NCBI RefSeq assembly: GCF_050632385.1
Contig: NZ_CP192599.1
Coordinates: 1,178,001-1,242,000, forward strand
Direction of reading: 5' to 3'
DNA: 64,000 nt
DNA from: Humitalea sp050632385
GTDB taxonomy: Bacteria > Pseudomonadota > Alphaproteobacteria > Acetobacterales > Acetobacteraceae
The number at the start of each line of letters is the position of its first letter. The stretch's first letter is position 1. Made by a program: the position numbers and the translations under genes. Positions 1 through 8,239 of this stretch are shown piece by piece. The notes below the pieces were generated by a model. It made no database searches, had not been told where the DNA came from, and was given only the letters and a program-made list of their open reading frames with translations.

Positions 1-659
1 TTTCAATCGTTGCGCTGGTCGATCAATATCTGCTCGTCATCGCGGACGCACATGCGCTCCGCTTGGAACTTGCAGCCGACTGGCTCGTGATGGCCGCGTG
101 GCTGGCGTGGCTCAAGTCGCGGTTGCTTGTTCCCGAAATTGAGGCGGATGAAGATGCGGTGACGCCGGAGGCCCTTGCGGGTCAATTGGCGGAGCGCCTT
201 TTGGAACTGGAGCGTATGCGGCAGGCAGCGCTTTGGCTCAATCGCCAACCACAGCTTGGGCAAGAGGTCTGGGCGCGGGGCTCCCCCGAATCGTTCACTG
301 TGGAAGATCGCAACAGCATTTCGGCCGACCTGCCGGCACTCCTGGCCGGTTATTCGGCGGTCTTGCGTCGCCTTGCCGCGCGGCGTCCCTATCGCCCAAA
401 GCCCCGTCGCCTTTGGACCGTGCAGGAAGCCGTCCAACGCCTAGCCGGTTTGTTGGGAGGAATGCCGTCCTGGGCGATACTTTCGCGCTTTCTGCCGGAC
501 GGAATCTTGGATCCCTTCGAACAACGAGCGGCGACGGCCAGCACCTTGATCGCCAGCCTGGAACTGGCGCGTGACGGGCGGCTGGACATTCGCCAGGAGC
601 AAGCATTCGGACCCATCATGCTGAAATTGCGGGAAAATGAGGCGTCCCATGCAGCCTGA
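1..659 (+). CDS. scpA: Segregation and condensation protein A, 5' partial
   Basis: The kleisin subunit of the SMC-ScpA-ScpB complex, which compacts and separates chromosomes on the nucleoid. The reading frame is open to the left edge (first full codon at 3), so the N-terminus lies outside the window. The TTG at 63 is internal, because the residues before it already match the family (VALVDQYLLVIADAHALR). The family hallmark ending in LKSRLLVP follows at 114-137. The last 50 residues look like the winged-helix domain that binds the SMC head. The stop overlaps scpB by 23 bases, so the two are probably translationally coupled. Identity is firm; only the missing start is uncertain. Confidence 0.93.
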   Translation, partial: SIVALVDQYLLVIADAHALRLELAADWLVMAAWLAWLKSRLLVPEIEADEDAVTPEALAGQLAERLLELERMRQAALWLNRQPQLGQEVWARGSPESFTVEDRNSISADLPALLAGYSAVLRRLAARRPYRPKPRRLWTVQEAVQRLAGLLGGMPSWAILSRFLPDGILDPFEQRAATASTLIASLELARDGRLDIRQEQAFGPIMLKLRENEASHAA

Positions 660-1272
660 AGCCGAAAGCGCTGGTGTCGACGGCGCTCCGATCGCGGATT
701 TAGTGCCAACCAATCCGGGCAGCGACGCGGGAAACGCCATGCCCGAACCGGCGCTGCGGATTGCTGAAGCGCTCCTGTTCGCGTCCAGCGAACCGGTGCC
801 TCTGAGTCACTTGCAGAACGCTCTTCCCAATGGCGTGTCCGCGCGGGAGGTTTTGGCTGCCCTGGGAGAGCGTTACGCGGGGAGGGGTGTTATCCCCGTG
901 GCAATCGCCGGGGGCTATGCGTTCCGTACGGCACCAGATCTCGCGGCTGAGCTAACCCGGATTGTTGAGGTCCCGCGGCGCTTGAGTCGCGTGGCGATCG
1001 AAACGCTTGCGATTATTGCGTGGCACCAACCATGCACACGCGCCGATGTTGAGGACATCCGTGGCTCTGCGCTTTCTCAAAACACGCTGGATGCGTTGCT
1101 GGACATGGGGTTGATTGCTCCCAAGGGGCGGCGGGAGGCACCTGGCCGACCGACCCTTTGGGGTACAACGCCCGCCTTCCTCTCGCAGTTTGGTCTTGCC
1201 AGCCTGGCCGACCTTCCGCGGCGCGAAGATCTGCTGCCGGGCGCCGGCAGCCTCCTGCCGAAGCCGCAATGA
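637..1272 (+). CDS. scpB: Segregation and condensation protein B
   Basis: Partner of ScpA in the bacterial condensin complex. The conserved core begins near residue 39 (ALRIAEALLFASSEPV) and contains the two winged-helix domains, with the family stretch LAIIAWHQPCTRADVEDIRG near residue 125 and the wing (KGRREAPGRPTLWGTT) near residue 170. The first 35 residues are not conserved in character, so real starts could be ATG 637, 649 or 739. I kept 637, which overlaps scpA by 23 bases. The stop TGA overlaps the ATG of the following ABC ATPase (ATGA), suggesting one transcript. Confidence 0.93.
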   Translation: MRRPMQPEAESAGVDGAPIADLVPTNPGSDAGNAMPEPALRIAEALLFASSEPVPLSHLQNALPNGVSAREVLAALGERYAGRGVIPVAIAGGYAFRTAPDLAAELTRIVEVPRRLSRVAIETLAIIAWHQPCTRADVEDIRGSALSQNTLDALLDMGLIAPKGRREAPGRPTLWGTTPAFLSQFGLASLADLPRREDLLPGAGSLLPKPQ

Positions 1273-2348
1273 CGCTGGCCCTGACGGGCGTGCATCACGC
1301 CTATGGAGAGCGGAAGGTTCTCCGTGGCGTCGACTTGACCGTCGCTGCTGGCGAAATTGTATGCCTGCTCGGCCCATCGGGCGACGGCAAGACGACAATG
1401 CTTCGTCTGGTTGCCGGGTTGGAGCCGTTGCAGACGGGCATGATCGATATTGCGGGCCGGCGGGTGGCCGAGCCTGGGCGGGAGATTGCCCCGGAGAAGC
1501 GCTCTGTCGGCTTCGTGTTTCAGGATTACGCCTTATTTCCGCATCTGACCGTCGCCGACAACGTCGGTTTTGGGCTGCGAGGTGTTGGGCGGGGCGATCG
1601 GCGAGCGCGTGTTCAGGAGGCGTTGGCGCGGGTCGGGTTGGCGGATTTCGCGCGGGCTTGGCCCCATACGCTATCGGGGGGGCAGCAGCAGCGGGTGGCG
1701 CTCGCGCGGGCGCTGGCGCCCCGTCCGGCGGTCCTCCTGCTCGACGAGGCCTTCGCTAGCCTGGATGCGCGGCTTCGAGAGCAGGTGCGCGACGACACAC
1801 TTCACGTCCTACAGGAGGCCGGGATCGCGACGCTGTTGGTCACGCACGATGCCGAGGAGGCCTTGTTCATGGCAGACCGCATCGCGCTGATGCGGGATGG
1901 CCGCATCGAGCAACTGGGCACTCCTGCTGATCTTTATCTTCGCCCAGTGACGCGTTTTGTCGCGACCTTCCTGGGCGAGGTCAATCGCTTGCCGGCTCTG
2001 GTGACGCGCGGGGTCGCTGTGACCGCGCTGGGCGCTGTCCCGGCGCCGGGGTTGGCTGACGGCGGGGCCGAGGTGTTTTGGCGGCCGGAGGGGCTTGGCT
2101 TGGCTGAAACGGGCGTGTTGGCTGAAGTGGACGCGTGCCGGATGCTGGGAGCCACGACGCTCGTCCATTTGACGGTCGTCGACGGGGCCGGTGGGGTGCA
2201 CCATGTCCACGCGCGGCTGCCGGCCGGGACAGTCCTGCCGCGTGGGGCGCGCGTTCACCTGTCCGCCGATCCGGATCGTGCTTTCGCATTCCCACCTGAG
2301 ATCAAGCAGGCGGAATTCATACGTGCCGAGGCCTCCCCGCCAAGGTGA
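1269..2348 (+). CDS. ABC transporter ATP-binding protein, Fe3+/spermidine type, orphan
   Basis: Cytoplasmic ATPase of a binding-protein-dependent importer of the FbpC/PotA class. Visible motifs are Walker A GPSGDGKTT at residues 35-43 (Asp where Cys or Ser is usual), Q-loop in FVFQDYALFP near 83-91, signature LSGGQQQR at 135-142, Walker B LLLDE at 156-160 and the H-loop histidine in VTHD near 193. The last ~110 residues fit a TOBE-like regulatory domain. The start at 1269 is chosen because it overlaps the scpB stop and gives a normal N-terminus. No permease or binding protein is adjacent, so the partner subunits must be elsewhere. It sits where tatA is found in many relatives. Substrate unknown. 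Confidence 0.85.
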   Translation: MTLALTGVHHAYGERKVLRGVDLTVAAGEIVCLLGPSGDGKTTMLRLVAGLEPLQTGMIDIAGRRVAEPGREIAPEKRSVGFVFQDYALFPHLTVADNVGFGLRGVGRGDRRARVQEALARVGLADFARAWPHTLSGGQQQRVALARALAPRPAVLLLDEAFASLDARLREQVRDDTLHVLQEAGIATLLVTHDAEEALFMADRIALMRDGRIEQLGTPADLYLRPVTRFVATFLGEVNRLPALVTRGVAVTALGAVPAPGLADGGAEVFWRPEGLGLAETGVLAEVDACRMLGATTLVHLTVVDGAGGVHHVHARLPAGTVLPRGARVHLSADPDRAFAFPPEIKQAEFIRAEASPPR

Positions 2349-2421
2349 CTGCACCCCACATTGGCGAAGGGCCCAGCTTCTGCTAACCCCCGGCCTCAGA
2401 CTCTCAGCCCCGTAGGAGCGC

Positions 2422-3030
2422 ATGTTCGACCTAGCTTGGTCAGAGATCGCCTTGATCGCCGTCGTGGCACTCGTCGTCATCGGGCCGAAGGACCTGCCTG
2501 ATGCGGTGAAGGGCGTCGCGCGGGCGATTCAGAAGCTCCGGCGCATGGCGGGCGAGTTCCAAACGCAGGTGGACGAGGTCGCCAAAGACGCCGGGGTGCA
2601 AGAACTCCGGCAGTCGATCAACGAGATCCGTAATTTCGATATCAAGGGACAGATCGAAAAAGCTGTTGATCGCGACGGTGACCTAAGAAGTACGTTTTCA
2701 CAGAATCCGCTGTCGCCAGATACCCTGCCGCCCTCACCGGCCTGGACGCCGCCGGCTAGCGATGATGCGATCCAGGGCGCTGACGCTCCGGCTTTTGTGC
2801 CGCCAGGCGTTGCAGCGGCGACTGCGCCCTATATTCAGCGTCCTGCGGCGACCGAACCGAAGCTGGATGATGCGCCCGCCTTTGTCCCGCCTGGCGTCGT
2901 CCCTTCGGCTGCACCGGACATGAATGTCCCCTCGGTGGGCACCGATGCGATGCCCGCCGCTACAGACCTTTCATCGCCAACAACAGCGAACGCCACAGTT
3001 CGGCCGGCCGCAGTTTCGCCGCCTACCTGA
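2422..3030 (+). CDS. tatB: Sec-independent protein translocase protein TatB
   Basis: Membrane component of the twin-arginine translocase; with TatC it forms the receptor for folded substrates carrying RR signal peptides. The N-terminal transmembrane helix (about residues 5-21) runs into GPKDLP, then an amphipathic helix around 24-80, as in the family. The tail is a Pro/Ala-rich linker that holds a ten-residue motif twice (DAPAFVPPGV at 121-130 and 150-159), an internal duplication. The ribosome-binding site AGGAG lies just before ATG 2422. tatC follows after 38 bases. Several exported proteins in this window have RR signal peptides. Confidence 0.93.
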   Translation: MFDLAWSEIALIAVVALVVIGPKDLPDAVKGVARAIQKLRRMAGEFQTQVDEVAKDAGVQELRQSINEIRNFDIKGQIEKAVDRDGDLRSTFSQNPLSPDTLPPSPAWTPPASDDAIQGADAPAFVPPGVAAATAPYIQRPAATEPKLDDAPAFVPPGVVPSAAPDMNVPSVGTDAMPAATDLSSPTTANATVRPAAVSPPT

Positions 3031-3068
3031 TCAACGCGCGTATCCCGAGAACGACAGGACGATAGACT

Positions 3069-3866
3069 GTGCCGCGCGACCCGGAAGACACCATCGACGA
3101 CAAGCCGATGCCGCTGCTCGAGCATCTCATGGAGTTGCGTACGCGGCTGATGTGGTCGGCTGGCGCATTTCTGATTTCTTTTGGGATTTGCTATTATTTT
3201 TCATCCGCGATTTATGGATTTCTTGCAAAGCCGCTGGCCGATATCTTGCATCAGCAAGGTGGTGGCGAGCGTCGGATGATTTTTACGGCTCTCTATGAGG
3301 CGTTCTTCACTTATCTAAAAGTCGCTTTTTTTGGCGCCACGTTTATTTCTTTTCCAATATGGGCGACGCAGCTTTGGTTGTTTATCGCGCCAGGGCTTTA
3401 TCGGAGTGAGAAGCGGGCGATCACGCCCTTTCTTGTTGCTTCGCCATTTCTTTTTGTCGCTGGCGCTGCTCTTGCATATTATTTCATTTTTCCACTCGCC
3501 TGGAAATTCTTTATATCATTTGAAACGCCACCAGGCGGCGATGCGCTGCCGGTGCAACTTGAGGCAAAAGTTAGCGAGTATCTGTCTCTGGTCATGCATA
3601 TGATTCTGGCGTTTGGTATCGCATTTCAGCTTCCAGTTTTGCTGACCTTGTTGGCGAAAGTTGGCATTGTTAGCGCGGATGGACTGAAGAAGGGGCGTCG
3701 ATACGCGATTGTCGGCATGTTTGTTGTGGCGGCAATCATAACTCCGCCAGATATTATTAGCCAGATCGGTCTCGCGATACCGCTCATTCTTCTGTACGAA
3801 ATATCTATTCTTGCTGCGGTCATGATGGAGCGCGACAAAGCGAAGCGTGAGAAAGAGAACACCTGA
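3069..3866 (+). CDS. tatC: Sec-independent protein translocase protein TatC
   Basis: Polytopic subunit that recognises the twin-arginine motif. At 265 residues it has the family's length, six hydrophobic segments, the N-terminal HLMELRTRL motif, the FIAPGLYRSEKR loop and the TPPDIISQ segment before the last helices. The start is GTG 3069. The stop overlaps the serS ATG by one base (TGATG). The coding sequence is visibly richer in A and T than its neighbours (for example around 3170-3500), partly explained by hydrophobic codons; I see no other sign of transfer. Confidence 0.95.
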   Translation: MPRDPEDTIDDKPMPLLEHLMELRTRLMWSAGAFLISFGICYYFSSAIYGFLAKPLADILHQQGGGERRMIFTALYEAFFTYLKVAFFGATFISFPIWATQLWLFIAPGLYRSEKRAITPFLVASPFLFVAGAALAYYFIFPLAWKFFISFETPPGGDALPVQLEAKVSEYLSLVMHMILAFGIAFQLPVLLTLLAKVGIVSADGLKKGRRYAIVGMFVVAAIITPPDIISQIGLAIPLILLYEISILAAVMMERDKAKREKENT

Positions 3867-5146
3867 TGCACGACATCAAATCGGTACGGTCGGATCCCGT
3901 CAGATTCGACGCTGATTTGGCGCGTCGTGGGCTTTCGCCGTCAGCCGCATTGCTTCTGGCGCTTGACGATGCCCGGCGGGAAGCGATCACGCGGTCGGAA
4001 GCCTGGCGGCAAAAACGGAATGCCCTCAGCCGCGATGTTGGCAGCCTGAAGGCTGCGGGTGACCACGACGCAGCGAATAAGCTGATCAGCGAGATCGCGG
4101 CGGATGAGGCAGGGTCCACGACCGCCGTGACGGTGAGCGAGGCCGCTCTGACCGAAGCGCTGGAGGAGCTGCCAAACGCGCTGGATCCGGCTGTGCCGGA
4201 TGGTTCCGATGAACGTTCGAATGTGGTCGTGCACCAGCATGGTGCTCCGCAGGAGTGGAGCTTCACGCCGCGTCAGCATTTTGACATCGGCGAAGCCCTG
4301 GGTTTCATGGATTTCGCTGGGGCGGCAAAGCTTTCTGGCAGTCGTTTCACCGTTTTGCGCGGCCTACTGGCACGACTTGAGCGTGCTCTCGGCCAATGGA
4401 TGATTTCCCTGCAGACGGAAGATCACGGATATATGGAAGTTGCCCCTCCGCTTCTGGTTAACCCGGAGGCGGTGCGTGGCACCGGTCAGTTGCCGAAGTT
4501 CAAGGACGATCTGTTTCAGACCACGGACGGGCGTTTCCTGATCCCGACAGCCGAAGTCCCGCTGACCAATCTGGTTGCCGGTGCGATCCTGGCGAAGTCG
4601 GAACTGCCCATCAGGGTGGCAGCATTGACGCCTTGCTTCCGCGCGGAAGCCGGAAGCGCCGGCCGCGACGTGCGCGGAATGCTGCGGCAGCACCAGTTTC
4701 AAAAGGTCGAGATGGTGTCGATCACTCTGCCGGACGAGAGTGAAGCCGAACACGAGCGGATGACGACATGCGCTGAGGCGGTGCTGACCGCATTGGGGCT
4801 GGTTTGGCGTAGAGTGTTGCTCTGCGCGGGCGACACTGGCTTCTCGGCTGCCAAGACCTACGATCTTGAGGTTTGGCTACCGGGGCAGGGGGCATGGCGT
4901 GAAATATCATCTTGCTCGAACTGCCATGATTTCCAGGCGCGGCGCATGGGCGCGCGCTTCCGCCCGGATGGGCAGAAAGGAACGGCATTCGTCCATACGT
5001 TGAATGGTAGTGGCGTGGCGGTTGGCCGGGCGTTGATTGCGGTACTCGAGACCCATCAACTGGCGGACGGGAGTGTCCTCGTTCCGCCGGTCTTGCGGGC
5101 GTGGATGGGCGGAATGGAGCGGATCTCCGCCGGAAAGGCCGTGTGA
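3866..5146 (+). CDS. serS: Serine--tRNA ligase
   Basis: Charges tRNA-Ser (and tRNA-Sec where present) in the cytoplasm. The N-terminal ~110 residues form the tRNA-binding coiled coil. The class II catalytic domain follows, with PTAEVPLTN, motif 2 (FRAEAGSAGRDVRG, then RQHQFQKVEM) and motif 3 (NGSGVAVGRALIAVLE). Full length (426 residues). It overlaps tatC by one base, closing the tat-serS run. The order tatB-tatC-serS is common in Alphaproteobacteria; the surE gene often found next is not present here, where an IS66 scar lies instead. Confidence 0.97.
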   Translation: MHDIKSVRSDPVRFDADLARRGLSPSAALLLALDDARREAITRSEAWRQKRNALSRDVGSLKAAGDHDAANKLISEIAADEAGSTTAVTVSEAALTEALEELPNALDPAVPDGSDERSNVVVHQHGAPQEWSFTPRQHFDIGEALGFMDFAGAAKLSGSRFTVLRGLLARLERALGQWMISLQTEDHGYMEVAPPLLVNPEAVRGTGQLPKFKDDLFQTTDGRFLIPTAEVPLTNLVAGAILAKSELPIRVAALTPCFRAEAGSAGRDVRGMLRQHQFQKVEMVSITLPDESEAEHERMTTCAEAVLTALGLVWRRVLLCAGDTGFSAAKTYDLEVWLPGQGAWREISSCSNCHDFQARRMGARFRPDGQKGTAFVHTLNGSGVAVGRALIAVLETHQLADGSVLVPPVLRAWMGGMERISAGKAV

Positions 5147-5184
5147 GACGTAAGCATCCGCCGAGGGCGGCGGCGCGGTGAGAG

Positions 5185-5300
5185 TTATGCGACAGCGGCG
5201 TCTTTGGCCTGGCCGCTCTTCCAGTTCCAGGGCAGCAATTCGTCCAGCCGGGAGACCGGGTGGTCGGCGATCCTGGCGAGCACGTCGGCCAACTCTCTCG
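5185..5300 (-). pseudogene. IS66-family transposase C-terminal remnant
   Basis: Read on the minus strand, the frame ending at TAA 5185-5187 gives RELADVLARIADHPV, then SRLDELLPWNWKSG and AKDAAVA. This is the typical end of the IS66 transposase TnpC, where the ARI/DHP and DELLPWNW blocks are conserved. Only about 38 residues remain. The DDE catalytic domain and the upstream accessory genes are missing, and the sequence before RELAD is not IS66-like. It is a dead scar of an insertion or recombination next to serS. No inverted repeats were recognised. Confidence 0.72.
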
Positions 5301-5453
5301 ACTGTCCGGTTTGACGGGGACAACTCCAGCATGGCTGAACAAGGCCCACGCGCCAAACTGATCCGATCCAGGCATCGCGCACCGTCACAGGCAAGTGCCA
5401 GGGATAGAGAATCGCGTCAAAATCAACGCCGCGAGGGATTTTTCAGCAGCCAC
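5301..5453. other. Spacer of unknown content beside the IS66 scar
   Basis: With the remnant at 5185-5300 this makes a 307-base stretch without an intact gene. On the minus strand the frame stays open from about 5430 into the IS66 remnant and encodes DAILYPWHLPVTVRDAW and more, which I do not recognise. The string GGGATTTTTCAGCAGCC near 5437 resembles the edge of a mobile element, but no matching partner end was found. No promoter, tRNA or terminator is convincing. Confidence 0.4.
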
Positions 5454-6347
5454 CTAATAGCGGCAGCCCAATACCTCGTAGCTAGCAGCTTCAGCTAGTC
5501 GCATTTTAAGCCATTTGCAGTCGCGTACGTACAGCGTGTTGGGAAATGTCGGACTCTGAAGCAGCGTCAGAGAACGCCGTGTCGGATCGTAAACGGCGGC
5601 GGAGAAACCTGCCTCCGTCATTGCGGCATGAACGACCGAGTCGCCGCCGCTGTCGACGGCACCTCTGCCGTTGGTTTCGATAATAGCAGCGCGCAGGGTG
5701 GACGCGGAGAGAGTCCGCGGACCGCCTCGAAGGATCTGCGCCTCGTGCCCCTCAACATCCAGCTTCAGCAGGAGGGGAACCGCTCCGCCAAGAAGGGCGT
5801 CGAGTGTGCTCATCGCCACGGTGGCCGCTTCCTGGGGGACGTCGTGGCATATGATGCGGTTTGTGGTGCCCAGCCCCGCGGAAAGCCGTGCAGTGCCATT
5901 TATCTCGCCAAGCGCGACGGGATGGGTGGTCACCAAAGCCTCGATTTCATTCAATCGTAGGTTGTCCGCCAGATGCGGCAATGCCGCGTTTGCGGGCTCC
6001 ACTGCGCAAACCGTCGCACCGCAGACGCCTGCCGCGAGCACTGTGTAGATACCGATGTTCGCACCGACGTCCATGAAAAGGTCGTTGGGCCGAAGGAGAT
6101 GCAAAAGGAAGCCCATTTCTCCTGGATCGGTCAGTCCGACGTAGTAGCTACCTGTGGCGGACGACAGGCCGCGTCGCAGGATCAGGCGCGTTGAACCGAC
6201 GTAGCGGCCAATCATCGGCATCCCGCCAACACGGGATGCCACTTGCCATCGCAAAACGCGGCACAAGGCAGCCCACGGCGCTTTGCCAGCAAGGGGATGA
6301 GCCCATAGATGGCGAAGGAGACGGATCGCAGTACCCATGCTCGCCAC
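5454..6347 (-). CDS. FkbM-family SAM-dependent methyltransferase
   Basis: Probable O-methyltransferase of the FkbM family, often acting on sugars of surface glycans or lipids. The SAM-binding motif DVGANIG is at residues 93-99, followed by the acidic motif (AVEPANAAL) and the family motif LLKLDVEGHEAQIL near residue 195. 297 residues from the GTG at 6347; an ATG three codons in (6338) is an equally good start. It lies downstream of the DUF815 ATPase on the same strand with a 113-base gap. Together with the Wzm/Wzt-like pair at 10-11.6 kb it hints at surface polysaccharide decoration, but no glycosyltransferase is nearby. Substrate unknown. Confidence 0.82.
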   Translation of the reverse strand: MASMGTAIRLLRHLWAHPLAGKAPWAALCRVLRWQVASRVGGMPMIGRYVGSTRLILRRGLSSATGSYYVGLTDPGEMGFLLHLLRPNDLFMDVGANIGIYTVLAAGVCGATVCAVEPANAALPHLADNLRLNEIEALVTTHPVALGEINGTARLSAGLGTTNRIICHDVPQEAATVAMSTLDALLGGAVPLLLKLDVEGHEAQILRGGPRTLSASTLRAAIIETNGRGAVDSGGDSVVHAAMTEAGFSAAVYDPTRRSLTLLQSPTFPNTLYVRDCKWLKMRLAEAASYEVLGCRY

Positions 6348-6460
6348 CCTATTGATTCTCGCGTGTCACATCACGCATGCGGTCGGAGCACATGCTGGAT
6401 GGCAGGCGACCGCAACGTGACGTGCGTGGGCTGCGAGGCACTTTCCACGCCCCTACCGGT

Positions 6461-7309
6461 TTAAGAATCAACCTTCACGCCGTGGCGCGCGGCCAAGTCC
6501 AAAACGAACTGCCAGGCCACACGTCCCGACCTGGCGCCGCGACCGACCTGCCAAGCCTGTGCTTCCCGGCGCAGCGTGTCGGGGTCCACCTGGATGCCTA
6601 GAGCGGTTGCATAAGATTCCACCATCGCGAAGAAAGTGGGTTGATCGCAATTGTGGAATCCAATCCACAGACCAAATCGATCGGAGAGGCTAACTTTTTC
6701 CTCTACTGCCTCCGCTGGGTTTACTGCGCTCGATTTTTCATTTTCGATCATGTCACGCGGCATAAGGTGGCGACGGTTTGACGTGGCATAGAAAATGACG
6801 TTCTTCGGCCTGCCTTCGATTCCCCCGTCGAGAACTGATTTCAAAGCTTTGTAGTCTGCGTCCTCGCGCTCAAAAGATAAATCGTCGCAAAAAACCAAAC
6901 ATTTTTTGCTGTGATTTCGCAAGTGATTCAACAGCTCAGGCAGGGTGCAAATATCCTCCCTGGCGATCTCAATCAAAGAAATACTGCCTGGCTCAGCGGC
7001 GATGACCGACGCATGTGCTGCTTTGACAAGCGATGATTTGCCGGTGCCGCGCGCGCCCCATAGCATGGCGTTGTTCGCTGGCAGTCCCCGAGCAAATCGC
7101 ATGGTGTTTTCCACCAGGAGTGCCTTCTGGCTTTCGATACCCTTGAGAAGCCCGATGTCGACGGCCGCGACCTTTTGAACCGGGGAAAGGCGAGCAGGCG
7201 ACGGGTGCCAAACAAAGGCGTCGGCCCCGATAGGGGAGGGCGGCGGAGGGGCCACCGGGGAGAGTCGCTCGAGTGCCTCGGCGATTCGGGTAAGCAGAAG
7301 CGAGTCCAA
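6461..7309 (-). CDS. AAA+ ATP-binding protein, DUF815 family
   Basis: P-loop ATPase of the DUF815 family; its cellular role is not established. Walker A GARGTGKS is at residues 85-92 and Walker B CLVFCDDLSF at 137-146. The family stretches LVENTMRFARGLPANN (before the P-loop) and FYATSNRRHLMPRDM (after it) are clear, with a C-terminal helical lid containing the arginine-rich end. 282 residues, normal for the family. It is divergent from yajC with a 79-base gap. In many Alphaproteobacteria a DUF815 gene sits beside yajC-secDF, so this is inherited order. Codon use is somewhat more AT-rich than in the catabolic regions. Confidence 0.88.
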   Translation of the reverse strand: MDSLLLTRIAEALERLSPVAPPPPSPIGADAFVWHPSPARLSPVQKVAAVDIGLLKGIESQKALLVENTMRFARGLPANNAMLWGARGTGKSSLVKAAHASVIAAEPGSISLIEIAREDICTLPELLNHLRNHSKKCLVFCDDLSFEREDADYKALKSVLDGGIEGRPKNVIFYATSNRRHLMPRDMIENEKSSAVNPAEAVEEKVSLSDRFGLWIGFHNCDQPTFFAMVESYATALGIQVDPDTLRREAQAWQVGRGARSGRVAWQFVLDLAARHGVKVDS

Positions 7310-7388
7310 GGCAGAATTCCAGGATTGACGGGAAGGGGCCTGAGGTTAGGTTCCGCCGCGAAACCTCACAAGCTGGAGCCTCCATCCC

Positions 7389-7730
7389 ATGTTCATCTCG
7401 CCTGCCTACGCCCAAGACGCTGCCGGGGCCGGTGGCATGGTGATGCAGCTCGCGCCACTGATCCTGATCTTCGTCGTTTTCTACTTTCTGCTCATTCGGC
7501 CTCAGCAAAAGAAGATGAAGGACCATCGTAAGATGCTGGGCGAGCTGAAGCGCAACGATAAGATCGTCACCTCTGGCGGCATCGTTGGGCGGATCGCCTC
7601 GGTCAAGGAAGGCTCTGAAGAGATCGAGGTCGAGATCGCACCGAACGTGAAGGTGCAGATCGTCCGCGGGACCATCGCCAGTGTGATTCGGCCCGAGGCC
7701 GCCAACGACACGACGCCGGTAAAGGCGTGA
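7389..7730 (+). CDS. yajC: Sec translocon accessory protein YajC
   Basis: Small single-pass inner-membrane protein that associates with SecDF and the SecYEG translocon. One transmembrane helix at about residues 19-36 is followed by the hallmark FLLIRPQQKKMKDH and the conserved LKRNDKIVTSGGIVGRI domain. 113 residues, normal length. The expected downstream partners secD and secF are missing; a small secreted protein follows after 14 bases. SecDF must be encoded elsewhere in the genome, or be absent. Confidence 0.95.
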   Translation: MFISPAYAQDAAGAGGMVMQLAPLILIFVVFYFLLIRPQQKKMKDHRKMLGELKRNDKIVTSGGIVGRIASVKEGSEEIEVEIAPNVKVQIVRGTIASVIRPEAANDTTPVKA

Positions 7731-7744
7731 ACGACTGATCGGCC

Positions 7745-8179
7745 GTGCGCCGGCTACTGATTCTGCTGCTTTGCGCCGCCACGCCCGCGATGGGGGAGCC
7801 GGACGAAGCGCCGTCTTACTATGTCGGTCGTCCTGTCCTAGCGCTGGCGGGGCATCCCGATGTGGGTGCATTGCTCCGCCAGGTCTCGGGAGGTCACCAA
7901 CGGGCTTTGGCCGCTGCTTTGCGTGCTCCTGGCCCCCCGATCGCACTCGCCGACGGGCGTTACCTTTTCGCGCACGCCTGCCTTGAAGCGGGATGTTCGA
8001 CGGATGGCGTTTTCTTCGGCTTCGATGTGACGGCGGCGCGGGTCTTCCTGCTGCTGACACGGGATGGATCATTGGTTTTACAGGTGCCTCCACGCCGGGC
8101 ACCCTGGCCTGCAGCACTCGCGGGCCCCGTCGCGGCGTTCGGTGCCGCACCGCGGCATCTAACCTTCGAGGACCCCTGA
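7745..8179 (+). CDS. Secreted small protein, possible Ivy-like lysozyme inhibitor
   Basis: A 144-residue protein starting with GTG. The N-terminus is a signal peptide (MRRLLILLLCAATPAMG, cleavage near 17). The mature part has just two cysteines after the signal, C79 and C84, in the spacing C-x4-C, in the context HACLEAGCSTDGVFFGFD, then ARVFLLLTRDG. The Ivy family of lysozyme inhibitors has a C-x4-C loop (CKPHDC) at the same place before a similar strand pattern, so a periplasmic role against lysozyme-like enzymes is possible. That match is by eye only; the inhibitory His and Asp of the Ivy loop are not present. It probably shares the yajC transcript and ends before a strong terminator. Confidence 0.55.
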   Translation: MRRLLILLLCAATPAMGEPDEAPSYYVGRPVLALAGHPDVGALLRQVSGGHQRALAAALRAPGPPIALADGRYLFAHACLEAGCSTDGVFFGFDVTAARVFLLLTRDGSLVLQVPPRRAPWPAALAGPVAAFGAAPRHLTFEDP

Positions 8180-8187
8180 AATGCGAA

Positions 8188-8213
8188 GGGCCGCCGGCTC
8201 TCGCCGGCGGCCC
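8188..8213. terminator. Bidirectional stem-loop terminator
   Basis: A perfect 11-bp inverted repeat, GGGCCGCCGGC at 8188-8198 and GCCGGCGGCCC at 8203-8213, with a four-base TCTC loop. It lies between the convergent ends of the 7745-8179 gene and sodB. There is no long T-run, as is common in high-GC genomes. Position and stability make it a very likely terminator for both transcripts. Confidence 0.8.
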
Positions 8214-8239
8214 AAACGCTCAGAAACTTCAAAAGCGGA

